A stretch of 52,661 nucleotides of DNA. Origin: JAYEIA01 sp964472505. GTDB taxonomy: Bacteria > Bacteroidota > Bacteroidia > Bacteroidales > JAADGE01. The DNA is taken from positions 1 to 52,661 of the forward strand of contig CAYYQW010000020.1 of NCBI GenBank assembly GCA_964472505.1. The letters are read 5' to 3'. Of the stretch, positions 27,425 through 36,430 are shown piece by piece. Position 1 is the first letter of the stretch; every line of letters starts with the position of its first letter. Made by a program: the position numbers and the translations under genes. The notes beneath the pieces were generated by a model that made no database searches, had not been told where the DNA came from, and saw only the letters and a list, made by a program, of their open reading frames with translations.

Positions 27425-28231
27425 TTACTTAGCGGGTTCTACGGTATACGTCAAGTTATCAATATCGGCCGTAATTACATATTCACCGGCTGTAGGCGGT
27501 GCGGGAATTGCTACCGGATCAGGTTCATCATCCGTGAGTCTGTACACAAGCGGTCCGGACTCCCAAGTGCCTGTATCGTCAGTACCCCATTGTGGTGCCC
27601 ACGCTCCAAGCGTTTTTATAAACTTAATCATGTCGCCGTCTAAAGTTGTGGTGATTGTAAATATCTTATCTTCCACATGTGTCATTTCCAATGCGGCTGT
27701 ATTACTCCAACCGGCAGTGGTGGCATCACCCAGCAAATAAATGGGAGGCACTACTACAAAGAACGGCTTAATGCTAATCGTTAAAGGTTCAGAATTAACA
27801 ACCGATGACTTTACTCCGGGAAACTGAGACAGAATACGAAACTCTACCGGATGCGACAAAGCCGTATCCAGACTGAGAGGTTCCAATGCAGTATTCAATT
27901 CTCCGGATACCATTTTGAAAGAATTTTCAAAAGTACTTACGTAACGAATAGCAGAAGCAAAATCGTTACCGGCCGCATCAAATTCCAAATGATATTGCAC
28001 ATCTCCCATATTGTCAACCGGATAATTAGCCGGCGACCAGCCAAATGTAATCAGCGTATCTTCGGCATTTTCTTCGCTTAAAATATAGCTTACACCCTCT
28101 GCAGGTTCTGTAAGCGCAGCACTTTCAGCCTTCGACATATCCAAAACGGTTACGTCTTGGTCTTTTTCGCATGACATCAATGTGAAAACTGCCACAATAA
28201 ATGTCAAGCTCATTAATTTTATTGTTCTCAT
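27425..28231 (-). CDS. SusE-like starch-binding surface lipoprotein
   Basis: This 268-residue lipoprotein is the third gene of the susCDE operon. The lipobox ends at the Cys of LMSCEKDQD. The charged residues just after it (E-K-D) fit the lipoprotein export signal that sends Bacteroidota lipoproteins to the cell surface. The N-terminal half is a SusE-type Ig-like domain (ITFGWSPANYPVDNMGDVQYHLEFDAAG). The C-terminal half looks like one starch-binding module (IYLLGDATTAGWSNTAALEMTH through the Trp-containing WAPQWGTDDTGTWESG). Known SusE has an Ig-like domain plus two binding modules, so this is a short form with one. It should help to hold starch at the surface. It is separated from susD by a strong hairpin, so its expression level may differ from that of susCD. 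Confidence 0.87.
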   Translation of the reverse strand: MRTIKLMSLTFIVAVFTLMSCEKDQDVTVLDMSKAESAALTEPAEGVSYILSEENAEDTLITFGWSPANYPVDNMGDVQYHLEFDAAGNDFASAIRYVSTFENSFKMVSGELNTALEPLSLDTALSHPVEFRILSQFPGVKSSVVNSEPLTISIKPFFVVVPPIYLLGDATTAGWSNTAALEMTHVEDKIFTITTTLDGDMIKFIKTLGAWAPQWGTDDTGTWESGPLVYRLTDDEPDPVAIPAPPTAGEYVITADIDNLTYTVEPAK

Positions 28232-28263
28232 ATCTTATAGTGTTATGATTTTTAAAAATTGGT

Positions 28264-28300
28264 AAAGCATCTCAAAAATTTTGCATCTTTGAGATGCTTT
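28264..28300 (-). terminator. Hairpin between susD and the susE-like gene
   Basis: A perfect 13-bp inverted repeat (AAAGCATCTCAAA with TTTGAGATGCTTT, 11-base loop) lies 9 bases past the susD stop. On the minus strand the trailing sequence ACCAATTTTTA is a poor U-tract. It is therefore more likely an mRNA-stabilising or processing hairpin, or a leaky terminator, than a full stop. Confidence 0.6.
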
Positions 28301-28309
28301 TATTATTAA

Positions 28310-29923
28310 TTAATATCCCGGTGTGGGGGTTAAATTCGGATTGGCATTTAGTTCAGCGGAAGGAATGGGATACAGCAAATATTTAGCATCTGTACCGGCA
28401 CCTCCTTGTACTCCGCCTTTCCACGACCATATATAATCAGATGATGTGAATTTTCCGAAGCGAATCAGATCGGTACGTCGGTGTGCTTCCCAATAGAGTT
28501 CTCTGGCACGTTCATTTAAGATAAAATCTTCCTCGTCCATTTCACCGGCATTAATATTGCCGGAATCATCGCCGTAAGCTCTTTCTCTCAATTCATTAAT
28601 GTAGTCAAGTGCCAAACCGGCATTACCGCCTCCGCCTTGCAAATGGGCTTCGGCATACATCAGGTAGACATCAGCCAAACGGAACATCGGAAAATCAATA
28701 TCTACGAAAATAAGGTCTGAACCCGGAATTGTATCGGTGTCGGTATAAATTACATTGCGAAATTTATCAATGGCATACCCGTCAGTAAAATCGTCCAAAT
28801 TTTCTATCTCTAAGTTTTGTCCGTCGGTAAAAAACATAGCACGCGAATCAATTTCGCCGTCCACATCCGGAAATTTGTCTACAAATTCGGGCGTAGTTCT
28901 GTGGCCGCCCCATCCCTCTCCGCCTTTAATACCATATTGTTCTTCACAAATATCATTCATACTTCCACCTATGCCGGCATGCACAATAAAAGTAGTACCG
29001 CCGTAGGTTTTGGAACTGATTCCATCGTGAGGTAATCCGAAAATGATTTCAGGGCTTGTATAGTTATCTGCCAAGAAATTATCCTGATAATTATCAGCCA
29101 ACTCATAATTAGCTCCGATTACTTTTTCGCAGTATGAAATACAATCCGAATAGCGATTACTTTCAATATAGACCTCTGCATTTAAGTACAATTTGGCCAG
29201 TAAAGTCCAAACTGCCCCCTGATCTGCTCTTCCGTATTCATTTCCGCCGGCTGCGGGCAACAAGTCTTCTATGTCCGTAAGTTCGGTTTCTATATAATCA
29301 AACAAATTCGCTTTTGTAATTTGCTCCGGTAAGAAGGCACCAAGATCGTCTTCTTCGGTTACAAAGGGGACACTTCCGAACATATCCAAGGCATGCCAAT
29401 AGCTCAAGGCACGCAAAAAACGAGCTTCGCTTCTGTATCCTTGTATGCGTGTTTTTTCATCGGCCGTAAAGCCTCTTTCGTCTAATTTTTCATCTTGCGC
29501 CTCACGAATAAATTCGTTACAAAGTGTTATCTGATAAAAAATTCGATAATACATCATTTCGGCAAAATCACTTGACGGTGTCCATGCCTGATAATTGTAT
29601 TCGGGCAATCCGGGATCGCCCCATGCTACAACGGCTTCATCCGTTGGTATTTCTTGATGTACCCATAATTGACGTAAGTAAGAAGAGAAACCTTCATCAG
29701 CTACGTCAATATCCGCCATGCCGGCAGGGCCTTGCTGCCCGGTAAGTGTGAGGCCGGCATATACTTTTGCCAAAAATTGCGTGTATGATTCGGCATTTTC
29801 AAATAAGCCGGCGGATGTTACCTCATCTTTATCCAAAGGCACAGTGTCAAGATCCTTAAAGCAAGACGAAAGCAAACCCATCGCCAGCAATAACGATACT
29901 GTATATATGATTGTTTTTTTCAT
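28310..29923 (-). CDS. SusD/RagB-family nutrient-binding lipoprotein
   Basis: SusD forms the lid over the SusC channel and binds oligosaccharides; here the substrate is probably starch fragments, as judged from the locus. The 537-residue protein has a lipobox Cys at residue 21 (LLSSCFKDLDT), again with a Lys-Asp just after it as in surface-export signals. The SusD-like N-terminal region (TVPLDKDEVTSAGLFENAESYTQFLAKVYAGL) is followed by TPR-type helices (ARFLRALSYWHALDMFGSVPFVTE; GAVWTLLAKLYLNAEVYI). The canonical C-terminal RagB block follows (FRLADVYLMYAEAHLQGG, LDYINELRERAYGD, ILNERARELYWEAHRRTDLIRFGKF, LYPIPSAELNANPNLTPTPGY). It starts 20 bases after the susC stop. Family assignment is certain; ligand specificity is inferred from neighbours. 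Confidence 0.96.
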   Translation of the reverse strand: MKKTIIYTVSLLLAMGLLSSCFKDLDTVPLDKDEVTSAGLFENAESYTQFLAKVYAGLTLTGQQGPAGMADIDVADEGFSSYLRQLWVHQEIPTDEAVVAWGDPGLPEYNYQAWTPSSDFAEMMYYRIFYQITLCNEFIREAQDEKLDERGFTADEKTRIQGYRSEARFLRALSYWHALDMFGSVPFVTEEDDLGAFLPEQITKANLFDYIETELTDIEDLLPAAGGNEYGRADQGAVWTLLAKLYLNAEVYIESNRYSDCISYCEKVIGANYELADNYQDNFLADNYTSPEIIFGLPHDGISSKTYGGTTFIVHAGIGGSMNDICEEQYGIKGGEGWGGHRTTPEFVDKFPDVDGEIDSRAMFFTDGQNLEIENLDDFTDGYAIDKFRNVIYTDTDTIPGSDLIFVDIDFPMFRLADVYLMYAEAHLQGGGGNAGLALDYINELRERAYGDDSGNINAGEMDEEDFILNERARELYWEAHRRTDLIRFGKFTSSDYIWSWKGGVQGGAGTDAKYLLYPIPSAELNANPNLTPTPGY

Positions 29924-29943
29924 TGTATAAAAATTTTTAATGA

Positions 29944-32904
29944 TTAAAATTCAAGATTTAGTCCGAGCACAAAAATTGTGGGTCTCGGATACATATTGTT
30001 ATCTATACCTCCGAAAATTTCGGGGTCTAAGCCGCTGTAGTTGGTGTAAGTAAATACATTTTGAGCAGATGCAGAAACGCGCATACGCATTAATCCGTCG
30101 AATAATTGATTCACTGTATAGCCTAAACTGATATTATCAATACGAAAAAATGAAGCATCTTCCACATAAAAATCGGAATTAAGCTGATAACTTCCAAACT
30201 CACTATCATAAACCGCAGTGGTAACATTATTTAAGTAGCCTGCCGAGTTGTACATATCATAGTAGATTCCGTTTACGGAAGCCACATTATTATACACATA
30301 ATTCCCGATATTAGCGCGGGCTGACAAACTAAAATCAAAGTTTTTATATTCCAAACGGGTATTAAAACCTATGATATGGTCGGGAGCCGATTTTTCAAAA
30401 CGATATCTATCTTCGTCATCCACTGTTCCATCGCCGTTTCTGTCCACATAAGCCCCTTCTATGGGATTTCCTTCCGGATCGTACACTTGTTCGTACACAT
30501 AGAAAGAGTGGGCCGGGAATCCGGTACTGTGAATTTGAATGTAATTACCCACTCCGCCGGAAATTCCGCCGGTGGTAACGCCTATGTAAGAGGAATCCTC
30601 TACGGCTGTCAGTTTGGTAATTTCATTTTTATTTACAGTATAGTTAGCACCCACTTCCCAGAAAAGCTCTTCGGTAACTATGGGACGCGTATTCAAACTA
30701 AACTCTATACCGCGGTTTTCCATGTTTCCGATATTTGCCCAAATCGTATTATTGAAGTTGGTGCCTGCGGGTATCGGAATCACATTAATAAGGTCTTCGG
30801 TGGTTCGCTGATACACATCAATACCACCTGAGATTCGATCTTTATATAGTCCGAAATCTAAGGCCAGGTTGATAGTTGTCGTTTCCTCCCATTTCAAGTT
30901 ACTGTTATAAGCCTCGGGCCGTAAAGTTCTGTAATAAGTATCACCGAAGGGATACATGGCATTGTTCTGACTATACGTATAACGCGCCAAATAAGGATAA
31001 TCACCAAAACCAATATCTTGTTGTCCGGTAACACCATAGCCGGCACGCAATTTCAAATTAGAAATTACGGAGGAATTTTTCAGAAAACTCTCCTCGCTGA
31101 TTCGCCAAGCTAAAGCAGCAGACGGGAAAAGTCCCCAACGGTTTTCGGGAGAAAAGCGAGAGGTTCCGTCATTACGAACCGTAGCTGTTAACAAATAACG
31201 GCCTTTGAACGTATAGTTCAAACGGCCGAAAAATGAAAGGAGATAGTATTCTGTATTGTAATCGGTATCGGTGGTATCGGCATCGCCGGCAAAGTTGGTG
31301 GCGAAATTTGATCCTTTACGATGAATATGTTGCCAAGAGTAACCACCCATCAGGTCGATGCGGCTGTCAATGCCGTCAATGTCTTTGGCATAATTCAGAT
31401 AGGCTTCCAAGAGTTCATTTCCTTTAGTCTCATCATATATGCTGTTGTACCCGCTTGTTTTTCCGGAAGGATCATAATCAAAGGCTGCATTGGCCGGTAC
31501 TTGATTTGTACCGCCGCTTTCGGAATAATCGTAAGCCACATTTACATTGGCTCTTAATTCCGGAAGGAAGTGCATTTTATAATCCAACTGCAAATTACCG
31601 AGTACGCGATACACATCGGACAGGTTTTCTCGTTGGTTGAGTAAAGCCACGGGGTTGGCAGGTGCAATGCCTATGGGACTGCCTTCTCCTGCTGTCCATG
31701 CAAAATAGTCTCCAAAACCGTTTCCGGTATCCATTACAGGCTGTGTAGGATCAAAACGAACGGCTGAACCTACTGCTCCGCCATCGGCAAACTTGTTGGC
31801 GATTTTCATCCCTTTTAAATTGAAGTTTACATCCAAATGTTTATCTAATAACTTGGGGCTGAGTGATACGGCACCTGTATATCGGTCTAAATATCCGGTT
31901 TTCAGAATACCTTGTTGATCGGTATAGCCTAATGAAACTCGGTAAGGAAGCATGCCTGCCGAACCGGTTAGGTTTACATTGTGCTCGTGGCTAATGGCCG
32001 TGCGGAAAATTTCATTTTGCCAATTTGTATTAGCATCTCCCAACAAAGCTGCCTGCGTTGAGCCTGCTCCGTATTTTTCGATTATCATATCTCGGTATTC
32101 ATCTGCCGCTAAAACATCCGTTGTTTTATTCAGAATTGATGTGGACACATTACCGTTATAAGCGACCGATAGGGGAGCACCTAATTTTCCTTTTTTGGTG
32201 GTAATAATAATTACACCATTCGAGGCACGCGAACCATAGATGGCTGTGGCCGAAGCATCTTTTAATACGGTAAAGCTCTCAATATCATTAGGGTTAATGG
32301 TATTAAGCGGGTTACGCATACCGGCTACTCCGGAATTATCTATCGGCACTCCGTCAATTACAATTAAAGGGTCGTTATTGGCCGAGAGCGAAGAACCGCC
32401 GCGAATACGAATGGTTGATCCGCTGCCGGGAGCTCCGCTGTTGGATGTAATTTGAACACCGGCTGTTTTTCCGGATACCAAATCCATGGGATTGGTAATG
32501 GAGCCCTGATTGAAATCATCAGATTTTACAGTTGATACCGAACCGGTGGCATCTTCCTTTTTAACCTGTCCGTAACCAATAACAACAATCTCTTCCAACT
32601 CGGACGACATGGGTTCGAGCATACAATCCACGGTAGAACCGGTAATTTGTTTTTCAACGGTTTCCATACCGATATAACTAAATACCAGCACATTTACATC
32701 TTCACTAACTTGAAGACTGTAGCGGCCGGCATCATCGGTCATGGTTCCCATAGTTGTTCCCTTTGCGGAAACGCTTGCACCGGGCAATGGAGCACCGGTT
32801 TCGTCAGTAACTGTTCCGCTGACGGTTGTTTGCGCATAGCCAAGTCCGGCTGTGAACAAAAACCCCAGAAGCAGAATCATGCTAAAGAATGTTTTTTGTT
32901 TCAT
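29944..32904 (-). CDS. SusC/RagA-family TonB-linked outer-membrane transporter
   Basis: The product is the outer-membrane channel that imports oligosaccharides with SusD using TonB energy. The 986 residues contain a signal peptide (1-24, GLGYAQ) and a carboxypeptidase-D regulatory-like domain (about 25-100, VSGTVTDETGAPLPGASVSAKGTTMGTMTD). A TonB-box-like EEIVVIGYG (about 107-115) and the plug domain follow. The plug has the SusC signatures GKTAGVQITSNSGAPGSGSTIRIRGGSS, PLIVIDGVP and LKDASATAIYGSRASNGVIIITTKKG. The 22-strand barrel ends in ...FVLGLNLEF. It is the first gene of the leftward operon and is transcribed away from the lacI gene. The 251-base gap between them contains a palindromic operator candidate. 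A 986-residue length is close to SusC of Bacteroides thetaiotaomicron. Confidence 0.97.
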   Translation of the reverse strand: MKQKTFFSMILLLGFLFTAGLGYAQTTVSGTVTDETGAPLPGASVSAKGTTMGTMTDDAGRYSLQVSEDVNVLVFSYIGMETVEKQITGSTVDCMLEPMSSELEEIVVIGYGQVKKEDATGSVSTVKSDDFNQGSITNPMDLVSGKTAGVQITSNSGAPGSGSTIRIRGGSSLSANNDPLIVIDGVPIDNSGVAGMRNPLNTINPNDIESFTVLKDASATAIYGSRASNGVIIITTKKGKLGAPLSVAYNGNVSTSILNKTTDVLAADEYRDMIIEKYGAGSTQAALLGDANTNWQNEIFRTAISHEHNVNLTGSAGMLPYRVSLGYTDQQGILKTGYLDRYTGAVSLSPKLLDKHLDVNFNLKGMKIANKFADGGAVGSAVRFDPTQPVMDTGNGFGDYFAWTAGEGSPIGIAPANPVALLNQRENLSDVYRVLGNLQLDYKMHFLPELRANVNVAYDYSESGGTNQVPANAAFDYDPSGKTSGYNSIYDETKGNELLEAYLNYAKDIDGIDSRIDLMGGYSWQHIHRKGSNFATNFAGDADTTDTDYNTEYYLLSFFGRLNYTFKGRYLLTATVRNDGTSRFSPENRWGLFPSAALAWRISEESFLKNSSVISNLKLRAGYGVTGQQDIGFGDYPYLARYTYSQNNAMYPFGDTYYRTLRPEAYNSNLKWEETTTINLALDFGLYKDRISGGIDVYQRTTEDLINVIPIPAGTNFNNTIWANIGNMENRGIEFSLNTRPIVTEELFWEVGANYTVNKNEITKLTAVEDSSYIGVTTGGISGGVGNYIQIHSTGFPAHSFYVYEQVYDPEGNPIEGAYVDRNGDGTVDDEDRYRFEKSAPDHIIGFNTRLEYKNFDFSLSARANIGNYVYNNVASVNGIYYDMYNSAGYLNNVTTAVYDSEFGSYQLNSDFYVEDASFFRIDNISLGYTVNQLFDGLMRMRVSASAQNVFTYTNYSGLDPEIFGGIDNNMYPRPTIFVLGLNLEF

Positions 32905-33026
32905 TATTCAAAAGATTTTGATTAAAAATTAACGTTTTTTTAATAAAGATGACACTTTAATACTAAAATTTTTGCCTTATTTTTACATTTTATTTGCATA
33001 AATATAAGGCTTAATTTTCTTCTTAT

Positions 33027-33056
33027 CAAAACTTTAGAACAATTTATTTACGCAAA
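33027..33056 (-). promoter_or_regulatory. Candidate susC promoter overlapping the operator
   Basis: On the minus strand TTTG (plus 33053-33056), inside the left arm of the palindromic operator, is followed after 18 bases by AAGTTTTG (plus 33027-33034). That differs from the -7 consensus TAnnTTTG at the first base only. The implied leader is about 115 bases. Because the -33 element lies within the operator, a bound regulator would directly affect this promoter. Confidence 0.4.
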
Positions 33057-33075
33057 CGACACCGCAATCGTTTGC
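33052..33075. promoter_or_regulatory. Candidate LacI-family operator (site 1)
   Basis: A perfect inverted repeat GCAAACGA - 8 bases - TCGTTTGC lies in the divergent susC/lacI region. A second copy of the right arm, with a degenerate left arm at the same spacing, lies before the MFS gene (34281-34304). The position, symmetry and recurrence within one regulon fit an operator for the adjacent LacI-family protein. Confidence 0.55.
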
Positions 33076-33105
33076 AATTTTATTTTTTACAAAAAAGATT
33101 ATTGT

Positions 33106-33113
33106 TATTTTTG
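33106..33113 (+). promoter_or_regulatory. TAnnTTTG promoter box of the lacI-family gene
   Basis: TATTTTTG is an exact -7 consensus match, with its last base 43 bases before the regulator's ATG. Operator site 1 lies 30-54 bases upstream of it. Confidence 0.45.
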
Positions 33114-33155
33114 ATAAAATGTTAAATTTCTTACTTATATTTTTCAATCGTACCC

Positions 33156-34178
33156 ATGAAAAAACATCAAGTTACCATAAAAGACATTGCTAAATTATTG
33201 AATGTTTCGCCCTCAACCGTTTCAAGAGCGCTTAAAGACCACCCGGACATCAGTGAAGCAACGCGAATAAAAGTACAGGAATTAGCTGCCGACCTTAATT
33301 ACAAACCAAATATTATAGCCCGAAGCCTGCGCGAACGAAGAAGTAATATTATAGGTGTAATTATACCCAAAATTGTTCACCATTTTTTTTCATCGGTCAT
33401 TGGAGGTATTCAGGAATATGCCCTCAGCAAAGGTTACAATACCATTTTTACGCAATCGGAAGAATTACTCTCACGAGAAATTGAAAATGTTAAAACCCTG
33501 CTTTCCAGCCGAGTGGACGGCATCATCATATCCCTTACAAAAGAAACGGAAAACTACGATCACCTTCATAATATTGAAGAAGCCGGAGTACCCATCGTTT
33601 TTTTCGACCGGGCAGCTAAAGGAATTCAGGCCGACAAAGTAATTATTGATGATTTTGACGCAGCAAAAAAAGCCACGGAACACCTTATTAAAAATGGCGG
33701 CACAAAATTTCTCCATTTTTCGGGCCCGGATAATTTAGACATCACCGAAAAACGTAAAAACGGATTTTTACATGCACTGAATAATTATAAAATATCAGAT
33801 AACAACATTCAAATCATAAAAAGTGACAATTTCCGTGAAGGAAAAGAAAATATGCATAAAATTATTCGATCCGGCAATATTCCCGATGCTGTCTTTACGG
33901 TAAACGATCTAACTGCCGCCGGAGCTCTTTCGGCCATCAATGAAGCCGGACTAAAAGTGCCGCAGGATATTTTGCTGATGGGTTTCACCAATGAAATGAT
34001 TTCATCCATATCCAACCCGCCAATCAGCTCGGTAGAGCAAAATGGCTTTGATATGGGCCATAAAGCAGCCGAGCTGCTCATTAACAGAATCATTTCGGAA
34101 AGCGATACCGAATACATTACCAATATAATACCTACTGAACTTGTAATAAGAAAATCTTCACAAGCTTCAGAGCGTTAA
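33156..34178 (+). CDS. LacI-family transcriptional regulator of the starch/maltose locus
   Basis: This 340-residue regulator has an N-terminal LacI helix-turn-helix (VTIKDIAKLLNVSPSTVSRALKDHPDISEATRIKV, about residues 6-40) and the hinge helix (NIIARSLRERRSNIIGVIIP). A periplasmic-binding-like sensor domain follows, with VDGIIISLTKET, GVPIVFFDRA, PDAVFTVNDLTAAGALSAI and the terminal PISSVEQNGFDMGHKAAELL. It lies divergently from susC and just upstream of the transporter-pgmB-GH65 genes, the place where flavobacteria keep their maltose regulator; Bacteroides uses the unrelated SusR. The likely effector is maltose or a maltodextrin-derived sugar, but the sequence cannot show this. It probably controls both flanking units through the GCAAACGA palindrome and its relative at 34281-34304. 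Confidence 0.95.
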   Translation: MKKHQVTIKDIAKLLNVSPSTVSRALKDHPDISEATRIKVQELAADLNYKPNIIARSLRERRSNIIGVIIPKIVHHFFSSVIGGIQEYALSKGYNTIFTQSEELLSREIENVKTLLSSRVDGIIISLTKETENYDHLHNIEEAGVPIVFFDRAAKGIQADKVIIDDFDAAKKATEHLIKNGGTKFLHFSGPDNLDITEKRKNGFLHALNNYKISDNNIQIIKSDNFREGKENMHKIIRSGNIPDAVFTVNDLTAAGALSAINEAGLKVPQDILLMGFTNEMISSISNPPISSVEQNGFDMGHKAAELLINRIISESDTEYITNIIPTELVIRKSSQASER

Positions 34179-34280
34179 TACATTTTCTGCGCTCAAAACA
34201 ATTAGCTCCGGCATGCAAGCTTGAGTTTCTTTACGTATTCTTTTTTTCAACCTAATATTAAAGGTGTCGGAATTATGACA

Positions 34281-34304
34281 GCTTAAGAAATTGGTATCGT
34301 TTGC
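34281..34304. promoter_or_regulatory. Candidate LacI-family operator (site 2, degenerate left arm)
   Basis: The right arm TCGTTTGC (34297-34304) is identical to site 1. At the same 8-base spacing the left arm reads GCTTAAGA, which matches 5 of 8 bases of GCAAACGA. It lies about 56-79 bases upstream of the MFS -7 box, a position more common for activator than repressor sites. Confidence 0.4.
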
Positions 34305-34359
34305 GTTGAATTCAAGACAAAAATTAAATCAAATTGCTTTGCCTATAATTTTATTTTTG

Positions 34360-34367
34360 TATATTTG
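34360..34367 (+). promoter_or_regulatory. TAnnTTTG promoter box of the MFS operon
   Basis: TATATTTG matches the -7 consensus exactly. Two TTG candidates for the -33 element lie 18 and 23 bases upstream (34339-34341 and 34334-34336). Confidence 0.5.
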
Positions 34368-34399
34368 CCTGCGATGACAGTTTGATACTTTCCCAAAAG

Positions 34400-34415
34400 T
34401 CCGCAAAATTGCGGA
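34400..34415 (+). other. Palindrome in the MFS leader
   Basis: TCCGCAAAATTGCGGA is a perfect 16-base palindrome, about 30 bases into the predicted leader. As RNA it can fold into a 6-bp hairpin with loop AAAT; as DNA it could be a protein site. There is no U-tract, so it is not a terminator. Confidence 0.45.
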
Positions 34416-34498
34416 AGTTTGAGTTTATGCCTTTTTTATGAATATGAGTAAGTCTGCCACAGTGCCGGCTTTAATATAAATCATAAAAAAATTATCTT

Positions 34499-36409
34499 AT
34501 GAAGGCTAAACCAAAATTAAGTTTTTGGCAAATCTGGAATATGAGCTTCGGCTTTCTTGGTATTCAGTTTGGATTTGCCCTGCAAAATGCTAATGTCAGC
34601 AGAATTTTTGAAACCCTCGGTGCGAATATTGATAATATACCAATCCTGTGGATTGCGGCTCCCGTAACCGGCCTAATTGTTCAACCCATTATCGGGCATT
34701 GGAGCGATAACACTTGGGGACGCCTCGGACGTCGTCGTCCTTTCTTCTTAGTCGGGGCCATATTAGCTTCACTCGCACTCATTGTAATGCCCAACTCGCC
34801 CATGCTTTGGGTTGCGGCCGGAATGCTTTGGATATTAGATGCTTCCATAAACATTTCCATGGAACCGTTCAGAGCTTTTGTAGGCGACATGTTGCCTTCG
34901 GAGCAAAGAACCGCCGGCTTTGCCATGCAGAGTTTCTTTATAGGCATTGGTGCCGTGGTAGCTTCTCTTCTGCCTTATGTTATGACCAATTGGATTGGAA
35001 TATCAAACACTGCCCCTGAAGGAGAAATCCCCGATTCGGTAAAATTCTCTTTCTACATAGGCGCTGCTGCCTTTATAGCTTCGGTAGTCTGGACGGTATT
35101 CAGCACTAAAGAATACTCACCCGAAGAATTGAAAACATTCGATGACCACAAGGAAGAACCGGAACTTTCTGAAGAAGAAAATTCCGTAAACACAAGCAAG
35201 GCCGTAAAAACATCAAGTAAAGTTGGAATTGTTTCAGCTTTAATCGGAATTAGCATTTCGATATTGCTTTTCTTTATTCATGCCAAGCAGGAAGTATATA
35301 TCCTCGGTTTTGGTTTAATCATTTTCGGTTTATTGGAACTTTTTTCGGCTTTCCTTCAGAAAAGAGGAAAAAAAGGCGGATTTATTTCCGTTCTAAATGA
35401 CCTTAATGCCATTCCGTTCACCATGAAGCAACTTGCCGTTGTGCAGTTTTTTTCTTGGTTTGCCCTCTTTGCCATGTGGATATATACCACCAACGGTGTA
35501 ACTGCCGACAAATACAACATGCAAATTGATAAAGAAATGATACAATTTCTGGAAACAGAAATTGTGGCAGATGCAGAAATTTCGGATGAAAGGAAAAATG
35601 AATTAACGAAAGAATTAAACATCTATAAAACGAAAATAGATAATTCGGAAAAAGCAGCCATAAAAGTTAATACAGTTAAATATTTTCTTTCCGGACGATT
35701 ATTTAATGAAACCGAACTCGCCGAAAATATTGAGAAAGCACTGGCCGGCTATACCGGAAAAGACAAAGAAACAGCAAGTGAATTAGCCGAAGAATTAAAA
35801 GATTTCCGTAATAAAAAAAATCCGGACTTAAACTTTGAGACCGTGGATTTTGCCTATAAAGCGCTGGCAGCCCAAAGGCTGAATTTACCGAATATTGATA
35901 CAAAAAGATTCGAGAAGTACGTCCGCCTAAAAGAAATACGAAAAGAATTTAATGACGGTGCCGATTGGGTTGGCGTAGGTTTTGGCGTTTATAACGGTTT
36001 TGCGGCAGTATTCGCATTTCTCTTGGTATTTCTGGCCAAACTTACCAATCGAAAAATCACTCACATGATTGCCCTGGTAGTCGGCGGACTCAGCTACCTG
36101 TTTATATTCTATACAAATGACACACGCTGGATTCTGCTGCTGCCGTTTGTAGGAATAGGTTTGGCTTGGGCCAGTATTCTCGCCATGCCCTACGCAATTC
36201 TGACCGGCTCATTGCCGCAAAACAAAATGGGCGTATATATGGGAATTTTCAATTTTTTTATTGTAATTCCACAGATTTTGGCAGCGAGTATTCTCGGCTA
36301 TCTTGTTCAATCTCTATTCAAAGGTGAAGCCATCTATGCGATGGTATTGGGCGGCGTATCACTTCTTATTGCAGCAGCAACGGTTCTCTTTGTGAAAGAT
36401 GAAGATTAA
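34499..36409 (+). CDS. MFS sugar transporter (SLC45/maltose-type) with a large periplasmic insertion
   Basis: This is an inner-membrane importer, probably for maltose, of the SLC45-like/GPH branch of the major facilitator superfamily. The N-terminal half shows SFGFLGIQFGFALQNANVSRIFETLGA and the hallmark GHWSDNTWGRLGRRRPF. The second half begins with FFSWFALFAMWIYTTNGVTADKYN and resumes at GADWVGVGFGVYNGFAAVFAF. Related proteins have only a short loop between these two helices; here about 140 residues (about 340-482) intervene, rich in Glu, Lys and Ala and probably helical. With a cytoplasmic N-terminus this TM7-TM8 loop faces the periplasm. A second hydrophilic stretch follows TM6 (about residues 205-245). 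Total length is 636, against roughly 450-500 for relatives. The gene is followed by pgmB and GH65, fixing its place in maltose uptake. Confidence 0.92.
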   Translation: MKAKPKLSFWQIWNMSFGFLGIQFGFALQNANVSRIFETLGANIDNIPILWIAAPVTGLIVQPIIGHWSDNTWGRLGRRRPFFLVGAILASLALIVMPNSPMLWVAAGMLWILDASINISMEPFRAFVGDMLPSEQRTAGFAMQSFFIGIGAVVASLLPYVMTNWIGISNTAPEGEIPDSVKFSFYIGAAAFIASVVWTVFSTKEYSPEELKTFDDHKEEPELSEEENSVNTSKAVKTSSKVGIVSALIGISISILLFFIHAKQEVYILGFGLIIFGLLELFSAFLQKRGKKGGFISVLNDLNAIPFTMKQLAVVQFFSWFALFAMWIYTTNGVTADKYNMQIDKEMIQFLETEIVADAEISDERKNELTKELNIYKTKIDNSEKAAIKVNTVKYFLSGRLFNETELAENIEKALAGYTGKDKETASELAEELKDFRNKKNPDLNFETVDFAYKALAAQRLNLPNIDTKRFEKYVRLKEIRKEFNDGADWVGVGFGVYNGFAAVFAFLLVFLAKLTNRKITHMIALVVGGLSYLFIFYTNDTRWILLLPFVGIGLAWASILAMPYAILTGSLPQNKMGVYMGIFNFFIVIPQILAASILGYLVQSLFKGEAIYAMVLGGVSLLIAAATVLFVKDED

Positions 36410-36430
36410 ACAAACCATATCATTAATCCT

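Larger units (their letters stand above)
34179..34498 (+). promoter_or_regulatory. Regulatory intergenic region before the MFS-pgmB-GH65 operon
   Basis: This 320-base region holds no open frame of note. It contains the second operator candidate, a TAnnTTTG promoter and a leader palindrome, each listed separately. The leader after the predicted start is about 125 bases, long for this genome. Confidence 0.5.
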
